NCBI GenBank assembly: GCA_014191855.1
Contig: BJHF01000060.1
Span: 1 to 39,522, forward strand
Reading direction: 5' to 3'
Length of the DNA: 39,522 nt
DNA from: Deltaproteobacteria bacterium
Lineage (GTDB): Bacteria > Myxococcota_A > UBA796 > SXON01
Numbering within the stretch: the first letter of the stretch is position 1; every line of letters begins with the position of its first letter. The notes below the pieces were generated by a model that searched no databases, had not been told where the DNA came from, and worked only from the letters and a program-made list of their open reading frames with translations. This document shows positions 16,934 through 24,672 of this stretch, one piece after another. The position numbers were made by a program, and so were the translations under genes.

Positions 16934-18001
16934 TCAGTCGACGAGTCGGTCCCGTTCGACCTCCAGCGTCAACATCGCCACGTCCAGGTCCGTGGTGTAG
17001 TCCCCGACCGCCCACAGGGCCTGGTCGATCGCGTCGATCGCGGCGCTCGCGCTGCTGGCTGTGGTCAGGTCGAGCGAGCCGGTGTCGACGCCGAGGGTGG
17101 TGGGAGAGAGGTCGCCCAGGACGACGTCAATCGCACCGGCTGGGCCGGGGTCGACGAACACCACTTCGGTCACCCGGGTGCCGTTGCTGATGGCCTGGTC
17201 GTTGAAGCGCGTGGTGTCGGCGATCCGCTGCAGCTCCGAGCACAGGCCTTCGAACTCAGCCTGGATCGCCGCCCTTTGCGAGTCGGTGCTCTCGCTTGCT
17301 GCGGCGATGGCGAGCCGGCGGATGCGGTTGAGCAGGCCGATCGCCTGGTCGTTGCTCGTGCGCGCGGCGGCCACCACGCCGAGCCCTTCGTCGAGGTTCG
17401 TGACCCGCGCCGCGTCCGGGAGGGCGTCCCGGTCGATCGGGTCCCGATTATCGGCCTCGACCGTGAGGGCACACTCGGCGTAGGGAGCCAAACCCTGCTC
17501 GGCTGCCCGCTCGGCGGCGCCGATGTTCACCTCGAAGGCGGCGATGTGGTCGATCGTGCTGTCCAACGCACCCTCGAGATCCTCCACGGCCTGCGATGCG
17601 TACGACTCGTGGTCCACGCGCGAGCGGCTCAGACCAAGGGCGTCCGGGTGGAGCGCCGGATCGGACGCGCCGGCGGTCTCAAGCTCTGAGCGATGTTGGT
17701 CGAAGTCCAGGACGAACGCCTCGCGTGCCGAGCCTGCGAGCGGCTCGTTGGCGGACCGCACCGCCATCGCCTGCATCTCGACGAGGGTGTTAGCCGCGAA
17801 CCACGCGCGGTCGCGTTCCGCTGCGAGCGTGTCGATACCGGCCTGATACGATTCGGCGAGCGCCTCGGCCTCCGCGCAGTCGGGCGCCACCCCCGCGCTT
17901 CCGGCGGAGCTCGCAGCGGGAGCGCCTTCCAGCGCGGAGGGGGAACAGTCGGTGGACAACGGGGCACACCCGGCGAGGAACACGAGGACGGATTGAATCA
18001 T
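16934..18001 (-). CDS. Lipoprotein with two tandem flagellin-D1-like repeats
   Basis: The ATG at 18001 is preceded by GGAGG with a 5-nt spacer and gives 355 residues. MIQSVLVFLAGC gives a lipobox with C12. Residues about 205-355 resemble a flagellin D1 rod: LLNRIRRLAIAAASESTDSQ, RAAIQAEFEGLCSELQRIAD, TTRFNDQAISNG, LGVDTGSLDLTTASSASAA and IDAIDQAL. Residues about 55-170 repeat the scheme: NTLVEMQAMAVRSANEPL, EAFVLDFDQHRSELETAG, LGLSRSRVDHESYASQAVED and LEGALDSTIDHIAAFEVNI. The canonical flagellin D0 ends are replaced by a lipid anchor. A flagellin proper is unlikely, since it is not anchored this way and no flagellar gene is nearby. I infer an envelope protein with an elongated coiled rod. Function unknown. 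Confidence 0.75.
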   Translation of the reverse strand: MIQSVLVFLAGCAPLSTDCSPSALEGAPAASSAGSAGVAPDCAEAEALAESYQAGIDTLAAERDRAWFAANTLVEMQAMAVRSANEPLAGSAREAFVLDFDQHRSELETAGASDPALHPDALGLSRSRVDHESYASQAVEDLEGALDSTIDHIAAFEVNIGAAERAAEQGLAPYAECALTVEADNRDPIDRDALPDAARVTNLDEGLGVVAAARTSNDQAIGLLNRIRRLAIAAASESTDSQRAAIQAEFEGLCSELQRIADTTRFNDQAISNGTRVTEVVFVDPGPAGAIDVVLGDLSPTTLGVDTGSLDLTTASSASAAIDAIDQALWAVGDYTTDLDVAMLTLEVERDRLVD

Positions 18002-18006
18002 GCGCG

Positions 18007-18011
18007 CCTCC
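18007..18011 (-). promoter_or_regulatory. Ribosome binding site (GGAGG) that fixes the start of the flagellin-like gene
   Basis: GGAGG ends 5 nt before the ATG at 18001. An in-frame ATG four codons upstream overlaps this site and is therefore the poorer start. The remaining 18012-18163 holds no clear gene and is the likely promoter region. Confidence 0.55.
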
Positions 18012-18163
18012 ATCGGAGCCGGTGCCTCGCGCTTGAGGCGAATCCTCGACAATGCTTGGGCGATGCTCCAGGCCTGTTCGCCTTTGCCGCGAGCACGTCG
18101 CTTCGCATCGCGGCTTCCGCCGAGGCGCATCCCCCGGCGCCCGCTCGGGCCCGTTCGCCGTGC

Positions 18164-18601
18164 TCAGTCGTCCCCCTCCGCCTCCTCGGTCTCCACCTGC
18201 TTCACGACGCCCGCTTCGGTCAGCGCCACCTCTTTGCGCGCTTCGCCCTTGGCGATGACCACTTCGAAGCGCGTACCGCTCTGCGACAGTGCGCGTTCGG
18301 CCCGGCTGATCGTCCAGCCTTTCCAGCGCTTGTCGAGCGTCGCTCGCACCGCCTCGGGTAGCGTCTCGGCCGCGACGCGCTCCTCCTCTTCAAGCCAGGT
18401 GCCATCTGCGGAGAACGCGAGGTCGATCTTGCGCTCTCCCAGCGTCACCTCCGCCTCGTACTCCTTCCCTTCCTGAGCTGCGCCCACGACCACGGCGCCC
18501 GGGAGCCGCGCTTGCACGGCGGCCACGACGGTTGCGGGCAGGGCTGCGGGATCAAGGCGGGTTTCGCCGGCGAGCGCGATGGCGAAGAGCAGCACAAACA
18601 T
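18164..18601 (-). CDS. Secreted PepSY-like protein
   Basis: The ATG at 18601 gives 145 residues with a short signal sequence, MFVLLFAIALAGE. The mature part has two PepSY-like units: LPATVVAAVQARLPGAVVVG followed by YEAEVTLGERKIDLAFSADG, and LPEAVRATLDKRWKGWTISR followed by TRFEVVIAKGEARKEVALTE. Proteins of this class are periplasmic and are thought to bind or inhibit other proteins; several lie near two-component systems, but none is seen here. The gene starts 11 bp after the stop codon of the gene upstream, which suggests an operon of two. The C-terminus is acidic (ETEEAEGDD). Confidence 0.75.
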   Translation of the reverse strand: MFVLLFAIALAGETRLDPAALPATVVAAVQARLPGAVVVGAAQEGKEYEAEVTLGERKIDLAFSADGTWLEEEERVAAETLPEAVRATLDKRWKGWTISRAERALSQSGTRFEVVIAKGEARKEVALTEAGVVKQVETEEAEGDD

Positions 18602-18612
18602 GGGCGCAATCC

Positions 18613-19176
18613 TCAGGCGCTTTCTACCATGCCCGCGAGCGTCGCGAGCACCGCCGCAAAGAGCTCGCGCGGGGTCGAAGCGGTGAACCACCAGGCGTCG
18701 GCCTCGCGGCTCGCCCAGCCGCCCGTCTCCCCCCCAAGCGCCCGAACCGCCTCGTCCAACGCCTCGAAGAACCGCACCGCCGCGCCGTCTCGCGCAGCCG
18801 CCTTCCCCCGCGGTGCCGGTGCGGGCGCGAAGCCGATGGCGCGGCTCCGGCCGAGGTCGAGTTGCGTGAGCACGCGATAGTCAAGGTTCACCCCCAACCC
18901 CCGCCCCGACACCACCTGGAGGCGGCGGTGCGTCGTGGCCAGCACCCGAAGCGACGTGATGAACGTGTGGGCTGCCGGGAAGGTCTCCGCCAGCGCCTCC
19001 ACGCGCCCCTTCAGCTCTGCGGCGGCCGCTGCGGCGGCCAGCGCCGGGTCCGGCTCGGCCGGCAGCTCGTTCCACGTCACGATCACGTCGGCCCGCAGGC
19101 CCGGGCGCCCCGCGGGGATGGCCAACCGCAGCACCCCTTGTTCGTCGGCCGTCACGGTGTGGCGGGTGAGGTTCAT
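18613..19176 (-). CDS. Unknown cytoplasmic protein
   Basis: A 187-residue protein with no signal peptide or membrane segment. It has a beta-like start (TRHTVTADEQGVLRLAIPAG), an Ala-rich helix at about 45-62, then helical and basic segments, and ends with a helix (STPRELFAAVLATLAGMVES). I recognise no family. It is the first gene of a likely pair with the PepSY-like gene and diverges from the 126-residue gene with a 57-bp spacer that must hold both promoters. Confidence 0.65.
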   Translation of the reverse strand: MNLTRHTVTADEQGVLRLAIPAGRPGLRADVIVTWNELPAEPDPALAAAAAAAELKGRVEALAETFPAAHTFITSLRVLATTHRRLQVVSGRGLGVNLDYRVLTQLDLGRSRAIGFAPAPAPRGKAAARDGAAVRFFEALDEAVRALGGETGGWASREADAWWFTASTPRELFAAVLATLAGMVESA

Positions 19177-19233
19177 GCGAACAGGCTTAACCGTCGCGCA
19201 TCCGGGGTGGGCCCGCGACGGTTAGCGGGACCG

Positions 19234-19614
19234 ATGCCCGAGCCACGCTGGGAGATTCTGCTCGAAGAAGGCTGGCCGACGGATGTCTCCACGCCGTACG
19301 CGCTTGCGCTTGAGGTGGATCCCCGCGCCCGAACGGCGCGTCTGGCGCCCCGGGTGGTCGGCGCCGACTCCCTGGAGGTCCGGAGCGGTGCCGTTTCCCG
19401 GAGCTTCTTCACCTGCGGGCCCGCGAACTTGCGACCAGCGGGCTTGTGGCTCGACTCCGCGGAGGGGCGGGCGCTGCTCGACGAGGTGGGTGCCGGCTTC
19501 CGCTGCGAGGTGCTGTGGTCCGGCGATCCGGTCGTGAGCTGGAGCGAGGCCGCCTGGGAGGCCGGACACACGATCTACGAGCGGGTCGCCTCGTTGTTGG
19601 AACCGATCGGCTGA
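19234..19614 (+). CDS. Unknown small protein
   Basis: The ATG at 19234 gives 126 residues. The frame extends far upstream, but that part is antisense to the 187-residue and PepSY-like genes and is ignored. The protein is acidic, with alternating beta-like strands and a C-terminal helix (SWSEAAWEAGHTIYERVASLL) and no signal peptide. I recognise no family. The FHA/AgmX-like gene follows after 62 bp on the same strand. Confidence 0.65.
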   Translation: MPEPRWEILLEEGWPTDVSTPYALALEVDPRARTARLAPRVVGADSLEVRSGAVSRSFFTCGPANLRPAGLWLDSAEGRALLDEVGAGFRCEVLWSGDPVVSWSEAAWEAGHTIYERVASLLEPIG

Positions 19615-19663
19615 GGTTGTGTCGAAGCCGCCACCTCCCGAGAGATGCACTTTTGGGCGGTTG

Positions 19664-19669
19664 AGGAGG
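19664..19669 (+). promoter_or_regulatory. Strong ribosome binding site (AGGAGG) of the FHA/AgmX-like gene
   Basis: AGGAGG (within GAGGAGGA, 19663-19670) lies 7 nt before the ATG at 19677. It is the best Shine-Dalgarno match in the window, where most genes have weak ones, and suggests high translation of the membrane protein that follows. Confidence 0.6.
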
Positions 19670-19676
19670 ACACATC

Positions 19677-21506
19677 ATGGCCGCCAATGGCTCTCTTTTG
19701 CTTACGTTCGACATCTACGAAGGCGACCGCCTGGTGCGCCGCGAATCCATCGACGCGGAGAGCGTCACCATTGGCCGCGGGCCGGCGGCGATGCTCCGGG
19801 TCGACGATCCCGACCTCGCCGACCTCCAGGCCGTGCTCAACGTCAATGGCGATGGCACGGTGCAGCTCCTCGACCTCGTCGGCGATGGCAGCACCGGCCT
19901 CAACGGCAAGCCTGCCGTCAACGTGGTCCTGCGCAGCGGGGATGCGATCTCGTTCGGAAACATCCAGATCAAGCTGCAGATCCCCGATCAGCCGATGATC
20001 GTGAACGCTGACGGCGCCCGCGCCCTCGAGGATGTGGCGGACGACGACACCAACCCCGGGGAGCGGCTGGATGCCGGCTTCGACGACGCGGACGACACCC
20101 TCGCCGAGGATGTGATGTCGTTCGTGCTGCGCGCCAGCGCCGAGTCCAACGAGGCGGTCGGCGATCGCTCGCGCGGCCGTGTGTTGGAGGTGGCGCAGGT
20201 GTTCGGCGACTCCGTGGTGGACGTGCGACACTTCAATGGGGTGCCGGTCACGCTTGGGTCGGGCGTGAAGAAGGGGCTGTTCAGCGAGGAGTGGGAGTCG
20301 GCCTTCTTCGTGCCGAACGACGTGCTTCCCCGTGGCAACTTCCCCATCTTCGAGGGCAAGGGCAGCGCGTGGACGGCACGCATCAGCGAACGTTGGGCCG
20401 GCTTCGTGGACATCGGCGAAACGCGCCACACGTTCGCGGACCTGCTCGCGAGCGGCAAAGCCGTGCGCGGGTCGGACGGGTGCTTCACCGTGGAGGTCGG
20501 CGAGAACTGCCGCCTCGTCGTGGACCTGGGCAACACGGTGTTTGTCGCCCACACGGTCTACCCCGGAAAACTGGCCGCCAAGGCAAGCACGCCGATGGAC
20601 TGGCCGATCGTGGGCATCGTGGCGTTCATGGGCTTCGTCACGACGGCGCTCAGCTTCATGTACGCGATCACTCCGGCGCCCGAGCACTCGGAGATGACCG
20701 ACCTGGAGCACGCCTACGACCTGATCCTTGCGCGTCCGGAAACGCCGCCGCCCGCCCCGGCCGCCAAGAACCCCGACGCGGGTGCGGGTGAAAAAGCCAA
20801 GGAGCCGGAAGGAAAAGTGGGGAAGGACGACGCGAAGCTCACCGAGGCGCAGGGGGAGAAGCGCCAGATGGACAAGCAGCAGTTGGACAAGGAGGCGGCC
20901 ATGACCGCAGGCGTGCTCGGCTCCTTTGCGGATGACACCGAGCTTTCCCGGCAGCTCGGGGAGACGGGCATGAACAGCGACACGCTCGCCGGCGTGGGCA
21001 GCCTGATCGGCGATCGGGGCACTCAGGTCGGCGCCGGTGGCCTGGGGAGCCGCGGCGCTGGGCTTGGTGGCGGTGGGCACGCCGACACGCTGGGTGGCCT
21101 GGGCACGCATGGCCGCGCGGGCGGGGAGACTGGCTACGGCACGGAGGGCGGCAAGTTCGGACACCGCACCGACGGTGCGATCGGCGAGATCGGTGGCACC
21201 CCCATCATCCTGGGTGCCCTGGACAAAGCGTTGATCGACGCCGTGATCAAGCGGAACATGAACCAGATCCGCTACTGCTACACCCGCGAGCTCACCCGGC
21301 AGCCGAGCCTCGCCGGCAAGGTGACCGTGAAGTTCGTGATCGCGAAGGATGGCACCGTCTCGTCGTCCACGACCAAGGCCTCCACGATGGGCTCCCCGGC
21401 CGTGGAGTCCTGCATGAACGGGCGCTTCATGCGGTTCCAGTTCCCCGAACCCAAGGGCGGCGGCATCGTGATCGTGAGCTACCCGTTCATCTTCGCGCAG
21501 GGGTAG
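19677..21506 (+). CDS. FHA-like / AgmX-PglI C-terminal-domain membrane protein
   Basis: A 609-residue protein. Residues about 8-104 fold like an FHA domain (SVTIGRGPAAMLRVDDPDL, strands through SGDAISFGNIQIKLQI), but the SxxH phosphothreonine-binding signature is not present at its place (LADLQAVL). A second beta-rich cytoplasmic region follows. One membrane helix lies at about 309-331, then a charged, helical linker and a Gly-rich stretch (about 440-505). Residues about 510-605 form an AgmX/PglI-type C-terminal domain (IKRNMNQIRYCYTRELTRQP, GKVTVKFVIAKDGTV), TonB-like in pattern, presumably periplasmic. In myxobacteria such proteins belong to adventurous gliding motility or envelope-spanning machines. 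The exact role here is inference. Confidence 0.85.
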   Translation: MAANGSLLLTFDIYEGDRLVRRESIDAESVTIGRGPAAMLRVDDPDLADLQAVLNVNGDGTVQLLDLVGDGSTGLNGKPAVNVVLRSGDAISFGNIQIKLQIPDQPMIVNADGARALEDVADDDTNPGERLDAGFDDADDTLAEDVMSFVLRASAESNEAVGDRSRGRVLEVAQVFGDSVVDVRHFNGVPVTLGSGVKKGLFSEEWESAFFVPNDVLPRGNFPIFEGKGSAWTARISERWAGFVDIGETRHTFADLLASGKAVRGSDGCFTVEVGENCRLVVDLGNTVFVAHTVYPGKLAAKASTPMDWPIVGIVAFMGFVTTALSFMYAITPAPEHSEMTDLEHAYDLILARPETPPPAPAAKNPDAGAGEKAKEPEGKVGKDDAKLTEAQGEKRQMDKQQLDKEAAMTAGVLGSFADDTELSRQLGETGMNSDTLAGVGSLIGDRGTQVGAGGLGSRGAGLGGGGHADTLGGLGTHGRAGGETGYGTEGGKFGHRTDGAIGEIGGTPIILGALDKALIDAVIKRNMNQIRYCYTRELTRQPSLAGKVTVKFVIAKDGTVSSSTTKASTMGSPAVESCMNGRFMRFQFPEPKGGGIVIVSYPFIFAQG

Positions 21507-21522
21507 GGAGGCGAAGGCGCCG

Positions 21523-24003
21523 CTACCCCTTCACCACGAACCCCACGAGCTTGTCAGGGACCACGATCTCCTTGACAAGCTCTTTCCCTTCCAGGTGCTT
21601 CGCCACGTTCTCGACGACGCGGGCTTGGTCGAGCAAGCTCTCCTTGCTTGAGCCACGCGCGGTGTCGAAGGTGCCGCGCAGCTTGCCGTTCACCTGAACG
21701 GCGATGGTGACGGTGTTGTCTACCAGGGCGGCAGCGTCCCAGGTCGGCCAGGGGTGCCCGTAGATCGAGGCGGCGTGGCCGAGGCGGTGCCAGAGCTCCT
21801 CAGCGATGTGCGGCGCCCAGGGGTGGAGGATGAGCAGGAAGCGCTCGGCCGCGTCGCGAGTGAGCGGCGCGCCCTTGCAGGCGTTCACGAGCTCCATCAT
21901 CTTGGCGATCGGCGTGTTGAAGCGCATCGCCTCGATGCCTTCGGTCGCCTCCTTGATCGCCACGTTCAAGGCGCGGTTCACCTCGGGAGTCACGCTGTCG
22001 GCGAGGCGGAGGGCGTCGCTCTCCTCGTCCACGTAGAGCCGCCAAACGCGCTCCAGGAACCGCGCCACGCCGCCCACGCCGGCCGTTTGCCAGGGCTTCA
22101 CCTGGTCGAGTGGGCCCATGAACATCTCGTAGAGCCGCAGCGCGTCTGCGCCGTACTGGTCCACGACGTCGTTCGGATTCACCACGTTCATCAACGACTT
22201 CGACATCTTCTCGATCTGCGTCTTCACCGGCGCGCCGGTCGCCTTCACGAACCAGGCGCCGTCGCGCTCTTCCACGTCATCCGGGTAGTGGTACTTTCCG
22301 TTCGCATCCTCGTAGCTATACGCGAGGATCATCCCCTGGTTGAACAGCTTCTGGAACGGCTCTTTGGTGTGCACCCAGCCCACGTCGTAGAGCACCTTGT
22401 GCCAGAAGCGGGCGTAGAGCAGGTGCAGGACCGCGTGCTCAACGCCGCCCACGTAGAGATCGACCGGACCCCATAGCGCCTCTTTCTCAGGTGCGAACGG
22501 CACATCCGGGTTTCTGGCGTCCATGTACCGCAGCCAGTACCAACAGGAGCCGGCCCACTGGGGCATCGTGTTCAGCTCCCGTTTGGCGGGCTGACCTTTC
22601 CAGGTGGTGTTGACCCAGTCGGTGGCGCGGCCGAGCGGCGGGTCGCCGCTGGCGGTCGGCCGGAACTCGTCGATCTCCGGCAGGTACACTGGGAGATCTT
22701 CGCTCACGACCACCGTGCCGTCGGCGAGGTGCACGAAGGGGAAGGGCTCGCCCCAGTAGCGCTGACGGGAGAACAGCCAGTCGCGGAGCTTGTAGCGGAC
22801 CTTCCCCTCGCCGCGCCCGGACTCCTCGAGGATCGAGGTGATCTTCTTTTTAGCGTCGGCGGTGCTCAATCCATCGAGCGGTCCTGAATTGCAGGCCACG
22901 CCTTCATCGGGGCAGGGCAGCTCGCCGCCTTCGACGACGCGGAGGATCGGCAGGTTGAACTTGGTGGCGAAGGCGAAATCGCGCTCGTCGTGGCCGGGCA
23001 CGGCCATGATCGCGCCAGTGCCGTACGAGATGAGCACATAGTCCGCCACCCAGATGGGCACCTGGGCACCGTTCGCCGGGTTGGTCGCGTAGCTCCCGGT
23101 GAATACGCCGGTCTTGTCCTTGTCGCCGGCCGAGGTGCGGTCGCGGTCGGAGCGGTTCCGCGTCACCGCCACGTATTCGAGGACACCCTCGTTCTTCGCC
23201 AGCTTCGCCACCAGCGGGTGCTCGGGCGCGATGACGCAGAAGGTCGCGCCGAACAGCGTGTCGGGGCGCGTCGTGAACACCGTGAGGTCGCCCGCTTCGG
23301 TGGCGAAACGCACCTCCGCACCCTCACTTTTGCCGATCCAGTTGCGTTGCATCTCCAGGATGCCGGCGGGCCAGTCCAGGCCGTCGAGGTCGGCCAACAA
23401 ACGCTCGGCGTACTCGGTGATCTTGAGCATCCACTGCTTCATCACGCGCCGCTCAACCGGGTCGCCCGTCTCCACGTACTTGCCGTCGCTCACTTCTTCG
23501 TTGGCCAGCACGGTGCCGAGCGCCGGGCACCAGTTGACCGGAACGTCGGCGAGATAGGCGAGCCCGCGCTCGTACAGCTTCAGGAAGATCGTCTGCGTAT
23601 GCCGATAATAGTCGGGCGCACTGGTGTCCACCTCGCGATGCCAGTCGTACGAGAAGCCCAGCCGCTCAAGCTGCTGGCGGAAGTTGTCGGTGTTGCGCTT
23701 GGTGATGATGCGCGGGTGGATGCCATCGCGAACGGCGGCACGTTCGGCGGGGAGCCCGAAGGCATCCCAACCCATGGGATGTAGGACGCGAAAGCCCTTG
23801 GCGCGCTTGTAGCGGACCGTCGCGTCCACGGCGGTGTACGACTCCGGGTGGCCGACGTGGAGCCCCGCGCCGGAGGGGTACGGGAACATGACCAACCCGT
23901 AGAACTTCGGCTTCAACGGGTCTTCGTCGGTGCGGTAGGTGTCCTCGGCTTTCCACCACGCTTGCCAACGCGGCTCGATCTCGGCGGGGGTGTAGCGGGA
24001 CAT
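21523..24003 (-). CDS. leuS: Leucyl-tRNA synthetase
   Basis: An 826-residue class I synthetase that charges tRNA-Leu in the cytoplasm, close to the usual bacterial length of about 860. The HIGH signature is HVGH at 49-52 within PYPSGAGLHVGHPES; KMSKS is at about 599-603. The connective editing domain includes VFTTRPDTLFGATF and GTGAIMAVPGHDERD, with the conserved Asp of the editing site. The C-terminal region ends VVPDKLVGFVVKG. The start at 24003 gives the typical N-terminus MSRYTPAEIEPRWQAWW and has GGAG 7-8 nt upstream; the longer upstream frame is not family-like. A structured leader of 180 bp separates it from the small lipoprotein gene upstream on the same strand. Confidence 0.97.
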   Translation of the reverse strand: MSRYTPAEIEPRWQAWWKAEDTYRTDEDPLKPKFYGLVMFPYPSGAGLHVGHPESYTAVDATVRYKRAKGFRVLHPMGWDAFGLPAERAAVRDGIHPRIITKRNTDNFRQQLERLGFSYDWHREVDTSAPDYYRHTQTIFLKLYERGLAYLADVPVNWCPALGTVLANEEVSDGKYVETGDPVERRVMKQWMLKITEYAERLLADLDGLDWPAGILEMQRNWIGKSEGAEVRFATEAGDLTVFTTRPDTLFGATFCVIAPEHPLVAKLAKNEGVLEYVAVTRNRSDRDRTSAGDKDKTGVFTGSYATNPANGAQVPIWVADYVLISYGTGAIMAVPGHDERDFAFATKFNLPILRVVEGGELPCPDEGVACNSGPLDGLSTADAKKKITSILEESGRGEGKVRYKLRDWLFSRQRYWGEPFPFVHLADGTVVVSEDLPVYLPEIDEFRPTASGDPPLGRATDWVNTTWKGQPAKRELNTMPQWAGSCWYWLRYMDARNPDVPFAPEKEALWGPVDLYVGGVEHAVLHLLYARFWHKVLYDVGWVHTKEPFQKLFNQGMILAYSYEDANGKYHYPDDVEERDGAWFVKATGAPVKTQIEKMSKSLMNVVNPNDVVDQYGADALRLYEMFMGPLDQVKPWQTAGVGGVARFLERVWRLYVDEESDALRLADSVTPEVNRALNVAIKEATEGIEAMRFNTPIAKMMELVNACKGAPLTRDAAERFLLILHPWAPHIAEELWHRLGHAASIYGHPWPTWDAAALVDNTVTIAVQVNGKLRGTFDTARGSSKESLLDQARVVENVAKHLEGKELVKEIVVPDKLVGFVVKG

Positions 24004-24183
24004 GGGCGCTCCGTGGGAGCGGCCGGCTAACCCGGCGCTGGGCGCCGAGGTTGGCCGACACCGTACGCGCAGCGGGCCCCGCCGCACCAACCGGTCCGGC
24101 GGCGGCCCGCAGCGGGCCTTGCCGGTTCCGGTTGGCGCGTCACCCGCAGGGTGGCATCGGCCCAAGGGGGCGGCAAACGTCGA
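24004..24183 (-). promoter_or_regulatory. Structured upstream region of leuS
   Basis: This 180-bp gap precedes leuS. It holds an inverted pair CCAACCGG (24087-24094) / CCGGTTGG (24128-24135), a direct repeat GCAGCGGGCC at 24069-24078 and 24109-24118, and several smaller GC hairpins, including CACCC/GGGTG close to the lipoprotein stop codon. A terminator for the upstream gene plus a leader for leuS is plausible. No T-box or leader peptide is recognisable. Confidence 0.25.
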
Positions 24184-24627
24184 TTAGCCGCCCGGCGACA
24201 CGGTCACAAGTACGGTAGCGGTGACCGGCTCGCAGGTGCCCGTTGTATCGTCCTCGTCGCAAACCCCCGCTTCGTTGACGATGATCTCGTCGCCATCGTC
24301 GTAGAAGAGCTGGGCCACGAGCGCCACGGCGCCCACGGGCAGCGAGGAGAGCGTGAAGGTGGTGGTGCCGAAGTCGCCGAGCTCGGCGTCGTTCGCCGTC
24401 ACCCGGATGAACCCCGCGGCGTCGCCTTCCGAGTGCTTCGCCGGATCGAGCAGAAGGAAGTTCTCCACGGCCACTGACGCGTTCACCGTCGACCCGACGG
24501 AAGCCTCATCCTCCGGGCTCACCCACGCGATCGACGGGATGGCGGCCGCGGTTTCTTCGCCCGTTTCGCCCGTTTCGGCGGTGTCAACCGGGGTGGAGCA
24601 CGCTGCGAACACAAGCAGGGCAAGCAT
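24184..24627 (-). CDS. Small lipoprotein with an Ig-like segment
   Basis: A 147-residue protein. MLALLVFAAC gives a lipobox with C10 and a nine-residue uncharged signal sequence. The start is secure: an in-frame TAG lies eight codons upstream with no alternative start codon between. A Thr/Gly/Glu linker (DTAETGETGEE) leads to a beta-rich domain (AWVSPEDEASVGSTVNASVA, GFIRVTAND, TTTFTLSSLPVGAVALVAQL) ending in two cysteines of a likely disulphide (GVCDEDDTTGTCEP). The layout resembles small Ig-like or surface-adhesive lipoproteins. Function is unknown. It diverges from glpD with 45 bp between. Confidence 0.75.
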   Translation of the reverse strand: MLALLVFAACSTPVDTAETGETGEETAAAIPSIAWVSPEDEASVGSTVNASVAVENFLLLDPAKHSEGDAAGFIRVTANDAELGDFGTTTFTLSSLPVGAVALVAQLFYDDGDEIIVNEAGVCDEDDTTGTCEPVTATVLVTVSPGG

Positions 24628-24672
24628 GGCGGGAACCTCGCGCCCCGCCTATCCGCGGGGATACCGGGCCGC

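Noticed and set aside
16934..18001. True flagellin gene
   Set aside because: A lipobox replaces the N-terminal D0 helix, the C-terminal D0 is missing, and there are no flagellar genes around; only D1-like similarity remains.
19575..21164. Open frame of 529 codons opposite the FHA/AgmX-like gene
   Set aside because: It is a His/Arg/Val-rich shadow of a gene with a strong ribosome binding site and recognisable domains.
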